Shown: positions 1 to 8,748, counted from the first letter of the stretch. The stretch is 64,000 nt of DNA from Alphaproteobacteria bacterium (GCA_016870115.1 VGCH01000007.1:94872-158871); one strand, 5' to 3'. The notes: generated from the sequence alone by a model not told the origin. Made by a program: numbers and translations.

Positions 1-80
1 TCTTGGTGTCGCTGAAAAGATCGATAAAACGGTTCTGCATGGTGCGGGCGGCCTCCCGGCGCACCATAGCCGGAGGCGCC

Positions 81-875
81 ATGTCAGACGAGGTCCTTTA
101 CGCGGTGGACGGTCCGATCGCGACCATCACGCTCAACGCCCCGCAGCGGATGAACACGATCTCCGGGCCAATGCTGCGGCTCCTGACGGAGCGGCTGGTG
201 GCCGCCGATGAGGATCGTGCGGTGCGCTGCGTCATCTTGACCGGCGCCGGCCGGGCCTTCTGCGCCGGCCTCAACATGGAGGCCCAGAGTCGGGGCAGCG
301 ACAACCTCTCCGTCGGCTCCGGCGCGACGCCCACCAACCTCGATCTGCGCAACACGCCGCCGACCGTACTGCATGCCATGGACACGCCGGTGGTCTGCGC
401 GCTCAATGGCTCCGCCGCCGGCTACGGTCTCGATCTGGCGCTCGGCTGCGACATCCGCGTGCTCGCGCGCTCGGGCAAGCTCGCGGCCTCCTACGTCAAG
501 CGTGGCGTGTTGCCGGAGTCCGGCGGCACTTGGTACCTGCCGCGGCTGCTCGGCCTGTCGATGGCCGCGGAGCTGGTCTTCACCGGCCGCACCTTGTCTT
601 CCGAAGAATCCCTCCGGCTCGGGCTGGTGAGCCGGGTCGTCGAGGACGGCGAGCTGATGGGCGCGGCCCGGGCGGTCGCGCTGGAGATCGCGGCCAACGC
701 GCCGCTCGCCGTGCAGGCCGCGAAACGCATGATGCGCATGGCCTGGAACGAGACCTTCAACGACCACACCCACCATGTGTTCCTGCAGCTCCTACCGCTG
801 ATGCAGACTGCCGACATGAAGGAAGGCATCCGTGCCTTCCTGGAGAAGCGGGCACCAAACTTTACCGGACGGTGA
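81..875 (+). CDS. Crotonase-superfamily enzyme (enoyl-CoA hydratase/isomerase)
   Basis: Cytoplasmic crotonase-superfamily enzyme of 264 aa expected to act on an acyl-CoA thioester. Both oxyanion-hole segments are visible (GRAFCAG at 57-63, NGSAAGYG at 109-116). Aligned by eye to rat enoyl-CoA hydratase, the two catalytic glutamates fall on Asp118 and Tyr138, while Glu146 (LPESGG) occupies the place where enoyl-CoA isomerases and PaaG carry their acid; isomerisation or another crotonase reaction is therefore at least as likely as hydration. The reading frame is open back to base 3, but the ATG at 81 starts the conserved domain and has GGAGG at 72-76. The upstream context is lost at the window edge. 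Confidence 0.85.
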   Translation: MSDEVLYAVDGPIATITLNAPQRMNTISGPMLRLLTERLVAADEDRAVRCVILTGAGRAFCAGLNMEAQSRGSDNLSVGSGATPTNLDLRNTPPTVLHAMDTPVVCALNGSAAGYGLDLALGCDIRVLARSGKLAASYVKRGVLPESGGTWYLPRLLGLSMAAELVFTGRTLSSEESLRLGLVSRVVEDGELMGAARAVALEIAANAPLAVQAAKRMMRMAWNETFNDHTHHVFLQLLPLMQTADMKEGIRAFLEKRAPNFTGR

Positions 876-935
876 AGACACCCATGGGCTTGACAACCCC
901 GGCGGGTAGGCCACTGTTCAGAGCGGGGGAGCGAG

Positions 936-1778
936 ATGAGATTGATCTATATGGCCGGCGTGGTCGCGCTTGGGTCGACGATCTCAGCCTGCGCAGGCGA
1001 CGTCACCGTTACACCTATCCGCGAAGAGGTGCGCCTGTCGGTCAAGACGATCGCGGCCGAGGTGATTGCGAATCCCGTCAGCGCGATGCCAGTTATGGGG
1101 GCGCGTGGAAGCCGTGAGGGATCGCAGATCGGTGCCAGAGGTGCAGCGGGTTCGGCGACGGTGACAGGATCGGTGCTCATGGGGCCGCTGTCGACGCTGA
1201 TCGGTGCGATTGGCGGTGCGATAAGCGCCGAGAGCGCCGAGGCGGTGGACGCGGCAAGAGCGGGTATTCAATCGGCCCTTGATGGTACCGATATTGTGTC
1301 TTTGGTCGTCGAGCGACTACGAACGGGCACACTCAACGGAGCTACCCTTGTCGCCGTCGAGCCTGGAGATCGCAGGAAGCCTCTCAATGCGGTGGATGGC
1401 ACCCCGGTCACGAATCCCTTGCGGTTGACCTTTGACGTGGGGGTCCGGGCATTCGGAACGATCAATCCCGATATCATGGTGACGGTCTCAGTCGACGCAG
1501 CGCTCTGGGCTATGAACCGTACGAGCTTGGCTCACCAGGGGAGGTGGACGTACTGCTCGGCGCTCGTGCCATTCATTCAAATGGGTGCTGAAGACGGCGC
1601 GCGCGTGCGCGCCTACATCCTGGAGGGGGCGCGACGCGCCACGGATGCCGTTCTTCACGATTTGCTGCGTGTCGACGCGAAGCGGCACGAAATCGGCACC
1701 ACGACGTGTACGCCAATCGACGATGTTCCTCGCCGCCCGACAGATCCGCCGGTACTGCCGACGGCGTGGTTTACGTGA
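936..1778 (+). CDS. Hypothetical lipoprotein
   Basis: A 280-aa protein that I do not recognise. The N-terminus is a short hydrophobic signal followed by ISAC, a good lipobox with Cys19 as the lipidation site, so it is probably an envelope lipoprotein. Residues about 65-110 are Gly/Ala-rich and weakly hydrophobic (GAIGGAIS). Three cysteines remain in the C-terminal part (TYCS, TTCTP), which could form a disulfide in the periplasm. A purine-rich GGGGGA lies at about 925-930 before the ATG. The base composition looks less GC-rich than its neighbours, a mild hint of transfer. It stands alone between a co-directional crotonase and a convergent oxidoreductase, so context gives no function. Confidence 0.6.
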   Translation: MRLIYMAGVVALGSTISACAGDVTVTPIREEVRLSVKTIAAEVIANPVSAMPVMGARGSREGSQIGARGAAGSATVTGSVLMGPLSTLIGAIGGAISAESAEAVDAARAGIQSALDGTDIVSLVVERLRTGTLNGATLVAVEPGDRRKPLNAVDGTPVTNPLRLTFDVGVRAFGTINPDIMVTVSVDAALWAMNRTSLAHQGRWTYCSALVPFIQMGAEDGARVRAYILEGARRATDAVLHDLLRVDAKRHEIGTTTCTPIDDVPRRPTDPPVLPTAWFT

Positions 1779-1894
1779 GCGACGAGCTCCCGGGCCACGT
1801 CCTACCGCGAGTTTGACTGTCGCGACCGCTCCCCATGCTGGGGCGTTCGGCGAGTTTCTGAACGGTTCGCAATTCTTGTGGTCTCGGGGACCGA

Positions 1895-2902
1895 TCAAGC
1901 CATCGCGATGGCGACGCGGCCCACGACGCTGCGCTCGAGCAGCGCCTGCAGGGCCTTCGCCGCGTCGGGTAGGTCGAACACGCGATCGACATGAGGCCGG
2001 CAAACGCCCGCCTCGCACCAACCGTGCAGCCGCTGCATCAGGTCCGCGACCCGGTCCGCCTCTTCCCAGCGCGCGTCGTGTGGGCTCCAGCCGACATAGT
2101 AGCCGTAGTTGAAGCCCATCACGGCGAGGTTCTTGACCAGCAGTATGTTGGCCGGCGCGTTGGGGATGGTGCCGCCGGCGAAGCCGATGGGACAGATGCG
2201 GCCCTCGACCGCCATGCAGCGCAGCGATTGCGTGAAAACATCGCCGCCCACCGGGTCGTAGACGCGGTCCACGCCGCGGCCGTCGGTCAGTTTCAGCACT
2301 TCCTCGCGGAAGTCCGTCACGGTGTAGTCGATGACGTGATCGGCGCCGCGTTCGCGCGCGAAGGCGGTCTTGCGCGCACCGCCGGCGGTCGCGATCACCC
2401 GGGCGCCCAGCGCCTTGCCGATCTCGACGGCGGCCATGCCCACGCCACCCGCGGCAGCATGGACAAGGAGGGTCTGTCCCGCCTTCACGTCGAGCGCATT
2501 GCGCCAGGTGAGCGCGCCGGCGGAGGTCGGGTAGGAGATCGCGAGCTGGATCGCCTCCACAAAGCCGACCGACGGCGGTTTCGGAAAGACATTCACCTCG
2601 GCGGCCAGGCACTCTTCGGCGAGGCCGCCCCAGTCGAGGACGGCCACGACCTCATCGCCGGGCCGGAACCGCCGGACTTCTTTGCCGACCTCCACGACCA
2701 CACCAGAGACTTCCGTGCCGGGCGCGAAGGGGAAGGGTGGGCGGCGCTGGTACTTGCCGGCGATCACCAACGTCGTGGCAAAGCTGACGCCAGCGGCACG
2801 GGTGTGAATGCGCACCTGCCGCGGTCCGGGCGCCGGCAGCTCCGTCTGCTCCAGTCGGAGATCTTCCGGGGCGCCCCACTGGCGGCAGATCATGGCGCGC
2901 AT
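1895..2902 (-). CDS. NADPH:quinone oxidoreductase-like MDR enzyme
   Basis: Medium-chain dehydrogenase/reductase of the quinone oxidoreductase type, 335 aa, predicted to reduce quinones or enones with NADPH in the cytoplasm. The N-terminal GroES-like domain contains PFAPGTEVSGVV, and the Rossmann domain contains HAAAGGVGMAAVE followed by GARVIATAGG. The zinc-ligand pattern of classical alcohol dehydrogenases is absent, as expected for this branch. The frame is open further upstream into the thiolase gene, but the family homology begins at the ATG at 2902, with AGGG about 8 nt ahead; a second ATG at 2893 is possible. Only 10 bp separate it from the thiolase stop, so the two are probably co-transcribed. 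Confidence 0.85.
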   Translation of the reverse strand: MRAMICRQWGAPEDLRLEQTELPAPGPRQVRIHTRAAGVSFATTLVIAGKYQRRPPFPFAPGTEVSGVVVEVGKEVRRFRPGDEVVAVLDWGGLAEECLAAEVNVFPKPPSVGFVEAIQLAISYPTSAGALTWRNALDVKAGQTLLVHAAAGGVGMAAVEIGKALGARVIATAGGARKTAFARERGADHVIDYTVTDFREEVLKLTDGRGVDRVYDPVGGDVFTQSLRCMAVEGRICPIGFAGGTIPNAPANILLVKNLAVMGFNYGYYVGWSPHDARWEEADRVADLMQRLHGWCEAGVCRPHVDRVFDLPDAAKALQALLERSVVGRVAIAMA

Positions 2903-2912
2903 CGGGGACGCC

Positions 2913-4115
2913 CTAGGCGTGCTCGCGGCCGACGATCGCCACCGAGCAGACGTTGCGGGCGGGAAATCCGCCGAGATTGTGGGTGAGGCACAGATCGACG
3001 GCGCCACGCTGGCGCGCGCCGGCGCGCCCCTGCAACTGCAGATACATTTCGTAGAGCATGCGAATGCCTGACGCGCCGATCGGATGGCCAAAGCACTTCA
3101 GTCCGCCATCGATCTGGCAGGGAATGCGCCCGTCGCCGTCGTAGAAGCCGTCCAGCACGTCCTTCACCGCGCCGCCCTCGGGCGAGATATGCAGGTCCTC
3201 AAGCGTCACCAGTTCGGTGACCGAGAAACAGTCGTGGCACTCGACGAGGCTCAGTTGCTCGCGCGGCCGCTCGATGCCAGCTTCACGATAGGCGCGGGAG
3301 GCCGCAATCCGCGCAGTCGCAAAGTAGCTGCCGTCCCAGGTTGAGTGGCTCTCTTCGATGCCGTTGGAGGCCGCGATCTGAAGCGCCTTCACCGTCACGA
3401 TGTCGCGCTTGCCAAGCGCCTTGGCGATCTCCGGCGTGGTGACGATCGCGGCAGCGGCGCCGTCGCTCACGCCGCAGCAGTCGTAGAGTCCCAGAGGGTC
3501 GGCGACCAACGGCGCGTTCAGCACGTCGTCCTCGGTGATTGCGCGTTGGAGATGAGCCTTGGGGTTCTTGAGCCCGTTGGCGTGGCTCTTGACCGAGATT
3601 CGCGCCATCGCGCGTTTCAGGTCCTCGCGGCTGACGCCGTGCTTGGCGCGATAGGCCGAGGCGAGCTGGGCGAAGCTGCCGGGAGCCGTGAGGTTGGCCC
3701 ACCACAACGGCGCCTGCGTCCCCGCCGTAAGGCCGGGCAGGCCGCCGAAGCCGGTGTCCTTCAGTTTCTCGACGCCCAGCGCCAGTGCGACGTCGCAGGC
3801 ACCGGCGGCGACGGCATAGACGGCCGACCGGAAGGCGTCGGAGCCGGAAGCGCAGTAGTTCTCCACCCGGCTCACCGGGATGTAGTCGAAGCGCAGGGTC
3901 TCGGCGAGCGGCAGGCCGGACTTGCCGACGTTTACCTCGTCGAGGCAGGTCGAGAGCCAAGCGGCCTCGATTCGCTTGCGTTCGATGCCGGCGTCAGCCA
4001 ACGCCTCGCCGAACGCGGCGACCATCAGCTCTTCGGCGCCCTTGCTCCAATGCTCGCCGAAGGGCGTGCAACCCATGCCAAGGATCGCGACCTTGTCCCG
4101 AATGCCAGATGCCAT
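2913..4115 (-). CDS. Thiolase family protein (SCP2-type acetyl-CoA acetyltransferase)
   Basis: Thiolase-fold enzyme of 400 aa likely to cleave or form a beta-ketoacyl-CoA. The nucleophilic cysteine is Cys88 in VENYCASGSDAFR, and the C-terminal catalytic region shows CFGHPIGASG. The LTHNLGG ending and overall length match the SCP2/sterol-carrier thiolase branch rather than classical AtoB. The chosen ATG at 4115 has GGGAGAGG immediately upstream; an extension to 4160 has no homology. It precedes the quinone oxidoreductase gene on the same strand and lies next to a P450 and two crotonases, which fits degradation of a lipid, terpenoid or steroid-like substrate. The substrate cannot be read from sequence. 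Confidence 0.85.
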   Translation of the reverse strand: MASGIRDKVAILGMGCTPFGEHWSKGAEELMVAAFGEALADAGIERKRIEAAWLSTCLDEVNVGKSGLPLAETLRFDYIPVSRVENYCASGSDAFRSAVYAVAAGACDVALALGVEKLKDTGFGGLPGLTAGTQAPLWWANLTAPGSFAQLASAYRAKHGVSREDLKRAMARISVKSHANGLKNPKAHLQRAITEDDVLNAPLVADPLGLYDCCGVSDGAAAAIVTTPEIAKALGKRDIVTVKALQIAASNGIEESHSTWDGSYFATARIAASRAYREAGIERPREQLSLVECHDCFSVTELVTLEDLHISPEGGAVKDVLDGFYDGDGRIPCQIDGGLKCFGHPIGASGIRMLYEMYLQLQGRAGARQRGAVDLCLTHNLGGFPARNVCSVAIVGREHA

Positions 4116-4217
4116 GCCCCTCTCCCTGTCTCCCACGCGGATGCCGCCCGTTCTGCCCATCGTATCGTCCTGAATACCCGCGAAGGATCGTTCGCGAGCC
4201 GCCGGCGATGGTGGCCG

Positions 4218-5438
4218 TCAGTCGAGCGTCACTGGCAGCGCCTTGACGCCGCGCAGGATCAACGAATCGTGCCAGTCCGGCGGCCCGCCGGCCAGCGCCA
4301 GACGCGGCAGCCGTTCCGCCAGCCGGCGCGCCGTCACCTGGCCCTCCAGTCGGGCGAGCGGCGCGCCGAGGCAGAAATGGATGCCATGTCCGAAGGTGAG
4401 GTGCGGATTCTCCGCCCGACCCAGATCGAAGCGATCCGGATCGACGAAAGCCTCGGGATCGCGGTTGGCCGAGTTCATGAAGGCGAACACGCGCTGTCCC
4501 TTGCGGATCGCCCGCCCGCCCAGGTCCAGATCCTGAGCGGCGACCCGCGCGAGCGCACCGGACGGTCCGTCGTAGCGCAGCCACTCCTCGACCGCGGGTT
4601 CGACGGCTTCGCCCGAGGTCAGCCGCTCCCACTGGTCGCGATGGCGCAGCGAGTAGTAGACACCGTTGCCGATCAGGTTGGTGGTCGTCTCGTGGCCCGC
4701 GAACAGCAGCAGGATGCAGGTCGCGATCACCTCGTCGGCCGACAGTGCCTCGCGTTCGTCGCGGGCGGCGACGAGGCTCGAGATCATGTCGCACGCGGGC
4801 TCCCGGCCGCGCGCGTCGACCAGATCGCGGAAATAGGCTGCCATGGCACGCGCGCCTTCCTCGGCGCGCAGGTACTTGTTGCCGGCGACCTGGGCGGTGC
4901 CGATGAAGAGGGCGATGTCATCGGACCAGACCTTGACCCGCGCCAGGTCCGCGCGCGGCACGCCCAGCATGTCCATGATGACGGTGGCCGGCAGCGGATA
5001 GGCGAAGTCGGCGATGAAGTCGACCGGCGCCCCGGCCCGCGCCTTGGCCTGCATGCCATCGATCAGGAGGGCGACGATCTCCTCGATGTTGGGCAGCAGC
5101 GCCGCCACTGCGGTCGGCGTGAAAACCTTGTTGAAGAGGCGCCTGAGCCGCGTGTGATCCGGCGGATCGCGGAACACCATCCAGTGGCCGAGATACCGCA
5201 CCAGGTTCTCGATGCGCCCCGTCTGATACTCAGGATTGCTCCTGAAGAAGGGTGTCAGCCGGTCGGCCGAGATCGCCTTGCCGTCCAGCACCACGCGCTT
5301 GACGTCGGCGTAGCGCGTCACGATCCACGCCTTCATGGCGGGCGACCAGTGCACCGGATCGCTCTCGCGCAGGCGCGCGAACTCGGGGAACGGATCGGCG
5401 TTGGTGGCCGGCCGGCCGAGGTCGAACACATAGTCCAT
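4218..5438 (-). CDS. Cytochrome P450
   Basis: Soluble bacterial cytochrome P450 of 406 aa. The I-helix oxygen-activation motif is AGHETT at 247-252, the K-helix ExxR is Glu285-Arg288, and the heme-binding loop FGHGIHFCLG places the thiolate ligand at Cys356. No transmembrane anchor or fused reductase is present, so it needs separate ferredoxin and reductase partners, which are not adjacent. It is transcribed divergently from a TetR regulator, with a perfect palindrome between the start codons, so it is probably controlled by that regulator. The neighbouring thiolase and crotonases suggest hydroxylation of an acyl or terpenoid compound before beta-oxidation. Confidence 0.95.
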   Translation of the reverse strand: MDYVFDLGRPATNADPFPEFARLRESDPVHWSPAMKAWIVTRYADVKRVVLDGKAISADRLTPFFRSNPEYQTGRIENLVRYLGHWMVFRDPPDHTRLRRLFNKVFTPTAVAALLPNIEEIVALLIDGMQAKARAGAPVDFIADFAYPLPATVIMDMLGVPRADLARVKVWSDDIALFIGTAQVAGNKYLRAEEGARAMAAYFRDLVDARGREPACDMISSLVAARDEREALSADEVIATCILLLFAGHETTTNLIGNGVYYSLRHRDQWERLTSGEAVEPAVEEWLRYDGPSGALARVAAQDLDLGGRAIRKGQRVFAFMNSANRDPEAFVDPDRFDLGRAENPHLTFGHGIHFCLGAPLARLEGQVTARRLAERLPRLALAGGPPDWHDSLILRGVKALPVTLD

Positions 5439-5462
5439 GCCTCAGGCTAGCCAAGCCGCGTT

Positions 5463-5482
5463 GACCAAACAAGTGTTTGGTC
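5463..5482. promoter_or_regulatory. Palindromic operator between P450 and TetR genes
   Basis: A perfect inverted repeat, gaccaaaca-ag-tgtttggtc, has 9-bp arms and a 2-bp centre. It lies in the 58-bp gap between the divergent starts of the P450 and the TetR regulator. Its size and symmetry are typical of TetR-dimer operators, and its position lets one protein repress both promoters. Assignment to this regulator is inferred from proximity. Confidence 0.75.
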
Positions 5483-5496
5483 GCTAGTTTCGCCCG

Positions 5497-6030
5497 ATGT
5501 CGCGCGAGACCCTGATGGCGGTATCGGCACGCCTTTTCGCCCGGGGCGGCTTCGAGGCGGTGTCCATGCGCGACATCGCGGGCGAGGCCGGCATGCTGGC
5601 CGGCTCGATGTATCATCACTTCCGTTCCAAGAACGACCTCATCGCCTCGGTCTACGAGGCCGGCGTCGCGGAGATCGCCGCCGCCGTCGACGCCGCGGTG
5701 GCGCGGCCCGTCCTGCCTTGGGAGCGTTTGGAGGCGGCGTGCGTGGCCCATCTTGAGGCGCTGCTGGCCGACCGGGCGCACGCCCGTGTTATGACAGTCG
5801 ATCTCGGCCGGCTCGACGGCCGGCTGCGGCGGCGTCTGGTGGCGCTGCGCGACGGCTACGAGCGGCGTTTCGTCGAGTTGGTCGCCGCGTTGCCGCTGCC
5901 CACGGCGACCGACCGCAGGCTCTGGCGCCTGCAGCTTCTGGGGTCGCTGAACTGGACGCCGACCTGGTTTCGGCCGGGCAGACGCACACCGGCCGACATC
6001 GCCCGCGCGACCGTCGCCGCACTCAGGTGA
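5497..6030 (+). CDS. TetR/AcrR family transcriptional regulator
   Basis: TetR-type repressor of 177 aa. The N-terminal helix-turn-helix spans roughly residues 5-50, with the typical ARGGFEAVSMRDIA start and the recognition-helix region GSMYHHFRSKNDL. The C-terminal ligand-binding half is alpha-helical and short for the family. The gene is divergent from the P450, and the palindrome at 5463-5482 lies just 14 bp before its ATG, implying autorepression and control of the P450. Its TGA ends at 6030, directly against the stop of the convergent crotonase gene, leaving no gap. The inducer is unknown; an acyl-CoA or the P450 substrate is plausible from context. Confidence 0.9.
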   Translation: MSRETLMAVSARLFARGGFEAVSMRDIAGEAGMLAGSMYHHFRSKNDLIASVYEAGVAEIAAAVDAAVARPVLPWERLEAACVAHLEALLADRAHARVMTVDLGRLDGRLRRRLVALRDGYERRFVELVAALPLPTATDRRLWRLQLLGSLNWTPTWFRPGRRTPADIARATVAALR

Positions 6031-6879
6031 TCAGCCGGGGTCGCGCGCCCACGGGCCGAAGGGCGGCATGTCCTTGCTCGGCTTGAGCGGGAAGGCGGGC
6101 GGGCGCTTCTCGAAGAACGACTTGATGCCCTCCTGAGCGTCGGCGGATTGCGCGAGCCAGCCGACGCATTGCAGGTCGAGTGTCACCGCATCGACCGGAT
6201 CCTGCGCCCCCAGCATCGACCACATCAGCCGCCGATTGATCGCCGCTGCGACCGACGAGGAGGCCGGGGCGGCGAAGCGGCGCGCGAGCGCTTGCGCCGC
6301 CGGCAAGAGTTCATCGGGCGCGTGGACCGATCGCACGAGACCTCCAGCCAGCGCCTCGTCGGCACCGAACAGCTCCGCCGTCATCACCCACTCCTGGGCG
6401 CGCTGCATGCCGACCAGCCGGGGCAGGAACCACGAGCTGCCGGCCTCCATCGCCATGCCGCGCCGGTTGAAGACGAACCCGACGCGGGCCGCGCTCGACA
6501 TCAGGCGGATGTCCATCGGCAGGCACATGGTGATGCCAACACCGACCGCCGCGCCATTGATCGCCGCCACGATCGGCTTCAGGCAGTTGAAGATGGCGAG
6601 CGTGATCGACTCCGAGGCCTTGCGCTCGGCCGGCTTGTCTCCCTTGCCCCACGCCGTGAAGGCGCCGTCGCCACCCGAGATATCGGCGCCGGCGCAGAAG
6701 GCGCGGCCGGCGCCGGTCACCACGATCGCGCGCGCCTCGTCCAGGGCGTTGGCGCGGCCGAAGAAATCGATCAGCTCGGCATTCATGCGCGGATTGTAGG
6801 CGTTGAGCTTCTCCGGCCGGTTCAGCGTGACGGTCAGCACGCCGTTCTCGAGCTCGGTTTTCAGGGTCTCGTATTGCAT
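6031..6879 (-). CDS. Crotonase-superfamily enzyme (enoyl-CoA hydratase/isomerase)
   Basis: Second crotonase paralogue, 282 aa. The oxyanion-hole segments are GRAFCAG (58-64) and NGAAVGVG (108-115). Positions equivalent to the two hydratase glutamates are Thr117 and Phe137, while Glu145 (MAMEAGSS) matches the isomerase/PaaG-type acid position. The C-terminus carries a roughly 20-residue Pro-rich extension beyond the usual EKRPPAF tail. The frame stays open well upstream of 6879, but homology starts at this ATG. It is divergent from a third crotonase across about 109 bp that must contain both promoters. Annotation as a hydratase would be a family-level default; the residues argue for a different reaction. 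Confidence 0.85.
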   Translation of the reverse strand: MQYETLKTELENGVLTVTLNRPEKLNAYNPRMNAELIDFFGRANALDEARAIVVTGAGRAFCAGADISGGDGAFTAWGKGDKPAERKASESITLAIFNCLKPIVAAINGAAVGVGITMCLPMDIRLMSSAARVGFVFNRRGMAMEAGSSWFLPRLVGMQRAQEWVMTAELFGADEALAGGLVRSVHAPDELLPAAQALARRFAAPASSSVAAAINRRLMWSMLGAQDPVDAVTLDLQCVGWLAQSADAQEGIKSFFEKRPPAFPLKPSKDMPPFGPWARDPG

Positions 6880-6988
6880 CGGGTCGCTCCTGCGGGTTCC
6901 GCCACGCGAAGTCGAAGGAAGTTGCGCGCCAGCGGGCATTGCGGAACAGTCGCGCCGAACGACATCGATCGCAATCGCGGAGGAAACC

Positions 6989-7780
6989 ATGTCCCAGTTG
7001 ATCAAGACCGTCGAGGACGGCGTCATGAAGCTCGTGCTGAACCGGCCGGAGGCGATGAACGCGCTTTCCCGCGACATGATGCAGGGGCTGGATGATGCGC
7101 TGGCTGCCGCCGCGTCTGATCGCAGCGTCGGCTGCGTGGTGGTGCGCGGTGCCGGCGACAAGGCGTTCTGCGCCGGCGGCGACGTGAAGTCGATGGCGGC
7201 CGGGCGGGATCACGAAAAGAGCTATGAGGACAAGGTGACCGATCTGCGTGCGCGCATGCGCGTGTCGGAACTGCTGCACGAGATGGGCAAGCCCACCATC
7301 GCCATGGTGAACGGCGTGGCCGCCGGCGCCGGTCTCTCGATCGCGCTCGCCTGCGACATGCGCTTCGCAGCCCGCAGCGCGCGCATGACGACGGCCTTCG
7401 CCAAGGTCGGCTTCTCGGGCGATTTCGGTTCGCACTATTTCCTGCACAAGCTGGTCGGCACCGCCAAGGCACGCGAACTCTACTTCACCGCGGAAATCCT
7501 GGGTGCGGAGCAGATCGAGAAGCTGGGGCTGGCCAACCGCATCATCGATGACGCCGCGCTCGAGGCCGAGACCATGGCGTTCGCCAAGAAGCTCGCGGCC
7601 GGCCCGCGGGTGGCCTGGTGGCATGTGAAGCACAACATGAAGGTCGCCGAGGAGGGCACGCTCTCGGCGGCGCTCGACAGCGAGGCCGCACGCATGATCC
7701 GCACCGGCGACACCGAGGATCACAAGGAAGCCGCCCGCGCCTTCGTCGAAAAGCGCGCACCGGCGTTCAAGGGACGCTAG
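6989..7780 (+). CDS. Crotonase-superfamily enzyme, PaaG-like
   Basis: Third crotonase, 263 aa. The oxyanion-hole segments are KAFCAGGD (58-65) and NGVAAGAG (108-115). The hydratase glutamate positions hold Ser117 and Phe137; Asp145 (FSGDFGS) is placed like the catalytic Asp of PaaG, the ring-opening isomerase of phenylacetate catabolism. The GCGGAGGAA ribosome-binding site just ahead fixes the ATG at 6989, although the frame is open earlier. The stop overlaps the convergent permease gene by 14 bp. Presence of a PaaA-like oxygenase at 30.7-31.4 kb makes a ring-opening partner role conceivable, but the genes are 23 kb apart and the link is speculative. Confidence 0.85.
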   Translation: MSQLIKTVEDGVMKLVLNRPEAMNALSRDMMQGLDDALAAAASDRSVGCVVVRGAGDKAFCAGGDVKSMAAGRDHEKSYEDKVTDLRARMRVSELLHEMGKPTIAMVNGVAAGAGLSIALACDMRFAARSARMTTAFAKVGFSGDFGSHYFLHKLVGTAKARELYFTAEILGAEQIEKLGLANRIIDDAALEAETMAFAKKLAAGPRVAWWHVKHNMKVAEEGTLSAALDSEAARMIRTGDTEDHKEAARAFVEKRAPAFKGR

Positions 7781-8729
7781 ACCGCCGCGTTGCCAGCCGC
7801 TCCACGAGGCCCGCGATGCCGCGCGGCATCGCCACGATGGCGGCGACCAACAACACGGCGAACAGCAGCGCCGACAAGCCCTTGCCCAGAGCCGCGGTGA
7901 GGCTGGGGAAGAACTGCAGGAACAGCGCGCCCACAACCGCACCCCAGAGCGAGTGGATGCCGCCGATCACGGCGCCGAACAGGAGCTGCACGGCGAAGGC
8001 GAAGCCGTAGCTGGTCGGTCCGACATAGCCGAACTGCCCCGCCATCAGGCTGCCCGAGAGCGCGAAGGCGGCGCCGGCGATGCCGCTGGCCAGTGCGCGC
8101 TGGTGGGCGACGTCGATGCCTTGCGCGGCCGCCGCGAGGTCGTGGTCGCGCACCGCCCGGATCGCCCGGCCGGTGCGGGTTGCGGGGAGATTGGCGAGCA
8201 GTGCGAGGCAGACCGCGAGCAGGCTCGCGGCCACGAGGAACGACCAGCGCCCGTTGGCGAGACCAGTCCAGGAGGGCGCCTCGAGGAGGTCGAGATAGAG
8301 CCCGTTCACGCCGCCGGTCAGTCCCTCGATCGGCGGCCAGCGCAGGAACTGCGGGAACGCCACCGTCAGCGCGTAGCTCACCAGAGCCTGCGTCCAGAGG
8401 CTGTGACCACCGGCGACGCGGCCCAGCGCATAGCCGAGCGCGCCACCCGCTGCCGGCGCGAGTGCCAGCGCCGCCCATGGGCCGAGTCCGGTGCGGGCCG
8501 CCAGGATCGCCGCCACGTAGCCGCCCAGAGCACAGAGCGGAGCCTGCGCGAAGGAGAATTGCCCGCTCCAGCCGCAGAGCACCACCAGACCGGTGAGCGC
8601 GATCGCGTTGATGGCGATCAACGTGCCCGGGAAGAGCCACGCCTCGGGGAGGAACAACGACAGCGCGAGGACCGCGCCAAAGCCGATGGTGGAGCCGGGC
8701 CGCATCACGCTACCATAGCCGCCGGCCAT
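7767..8729 (-). CDS. Branched-chain amino acid ABC transporter permease, LivM-type
   Basis: Integral membrane permease of about 320 aa with roughly nine to ten hydrophobic segments. The segment GWSGQFSFAQAPLCALGGY and the cytoplasmic coupling region with TRTGRAIRAVRDHDLAA are hallmarks of LivM/LivH-type permeases for branched-chain amino acids, amides or urea. No LivH, LivG, LivF or binding-protein gene lies beside it, so it is either an orphan or partnered elsewhere. A GTG at 8732 directly precedes the ATG at 8729, and another ATG is at 8705; none has a strong ribosome-binding site. Its 3' end overlaps the crotonase on the opposite strand. Confidence 0.8.
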   Translation of the reverse strand: MAGGYGSVMRPGSTIGFGAVLALSLFLPEAWLFPGTLIAINAIALTGLVVLCGWSGQFSFAQAPLCALGGYVAAILAARTGLGPWAALALAPAAGGALGYALGRVAGGHSLWTQALVSYALTVAFPQFLRWPPIEGLTGGVNGLYLDLLEAPSWTGLANGRWSFLVAASLLAVCLALLANLPATRTGRAIRAVRDHDLAAAAQGIDVAHQRALASGIAGAAFALSGSLMAGQFGYVGPTSYGFAFAVQLLFGAVIGGIHSLWGAVVGALFLQFFPSLTAALGKGLSALLFAVLLVAAIVAMPRGIAGLVERLATRRSSVP

Positions 8730-8748
8730 CACGCCGGGGAGGGGAACG

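Noticed and set aside
1804..1890. CCCCATGCTGGGG hairpin in the convergent gap 1779-1894
   Set aside because: Stem of only 5 bp with no T-run; not enough to call a terminator.
3345..5450. 701-codon open frame on the plus strand
   Set aside because: Antisense to the thiolase and P450; no domain sequence.
6880..6988. Operator-like repeat between the divergent crotonases
   Set aside because: Only short ATCGAT/CGATCG runs are present, expected by chance in GC-rich DNA.
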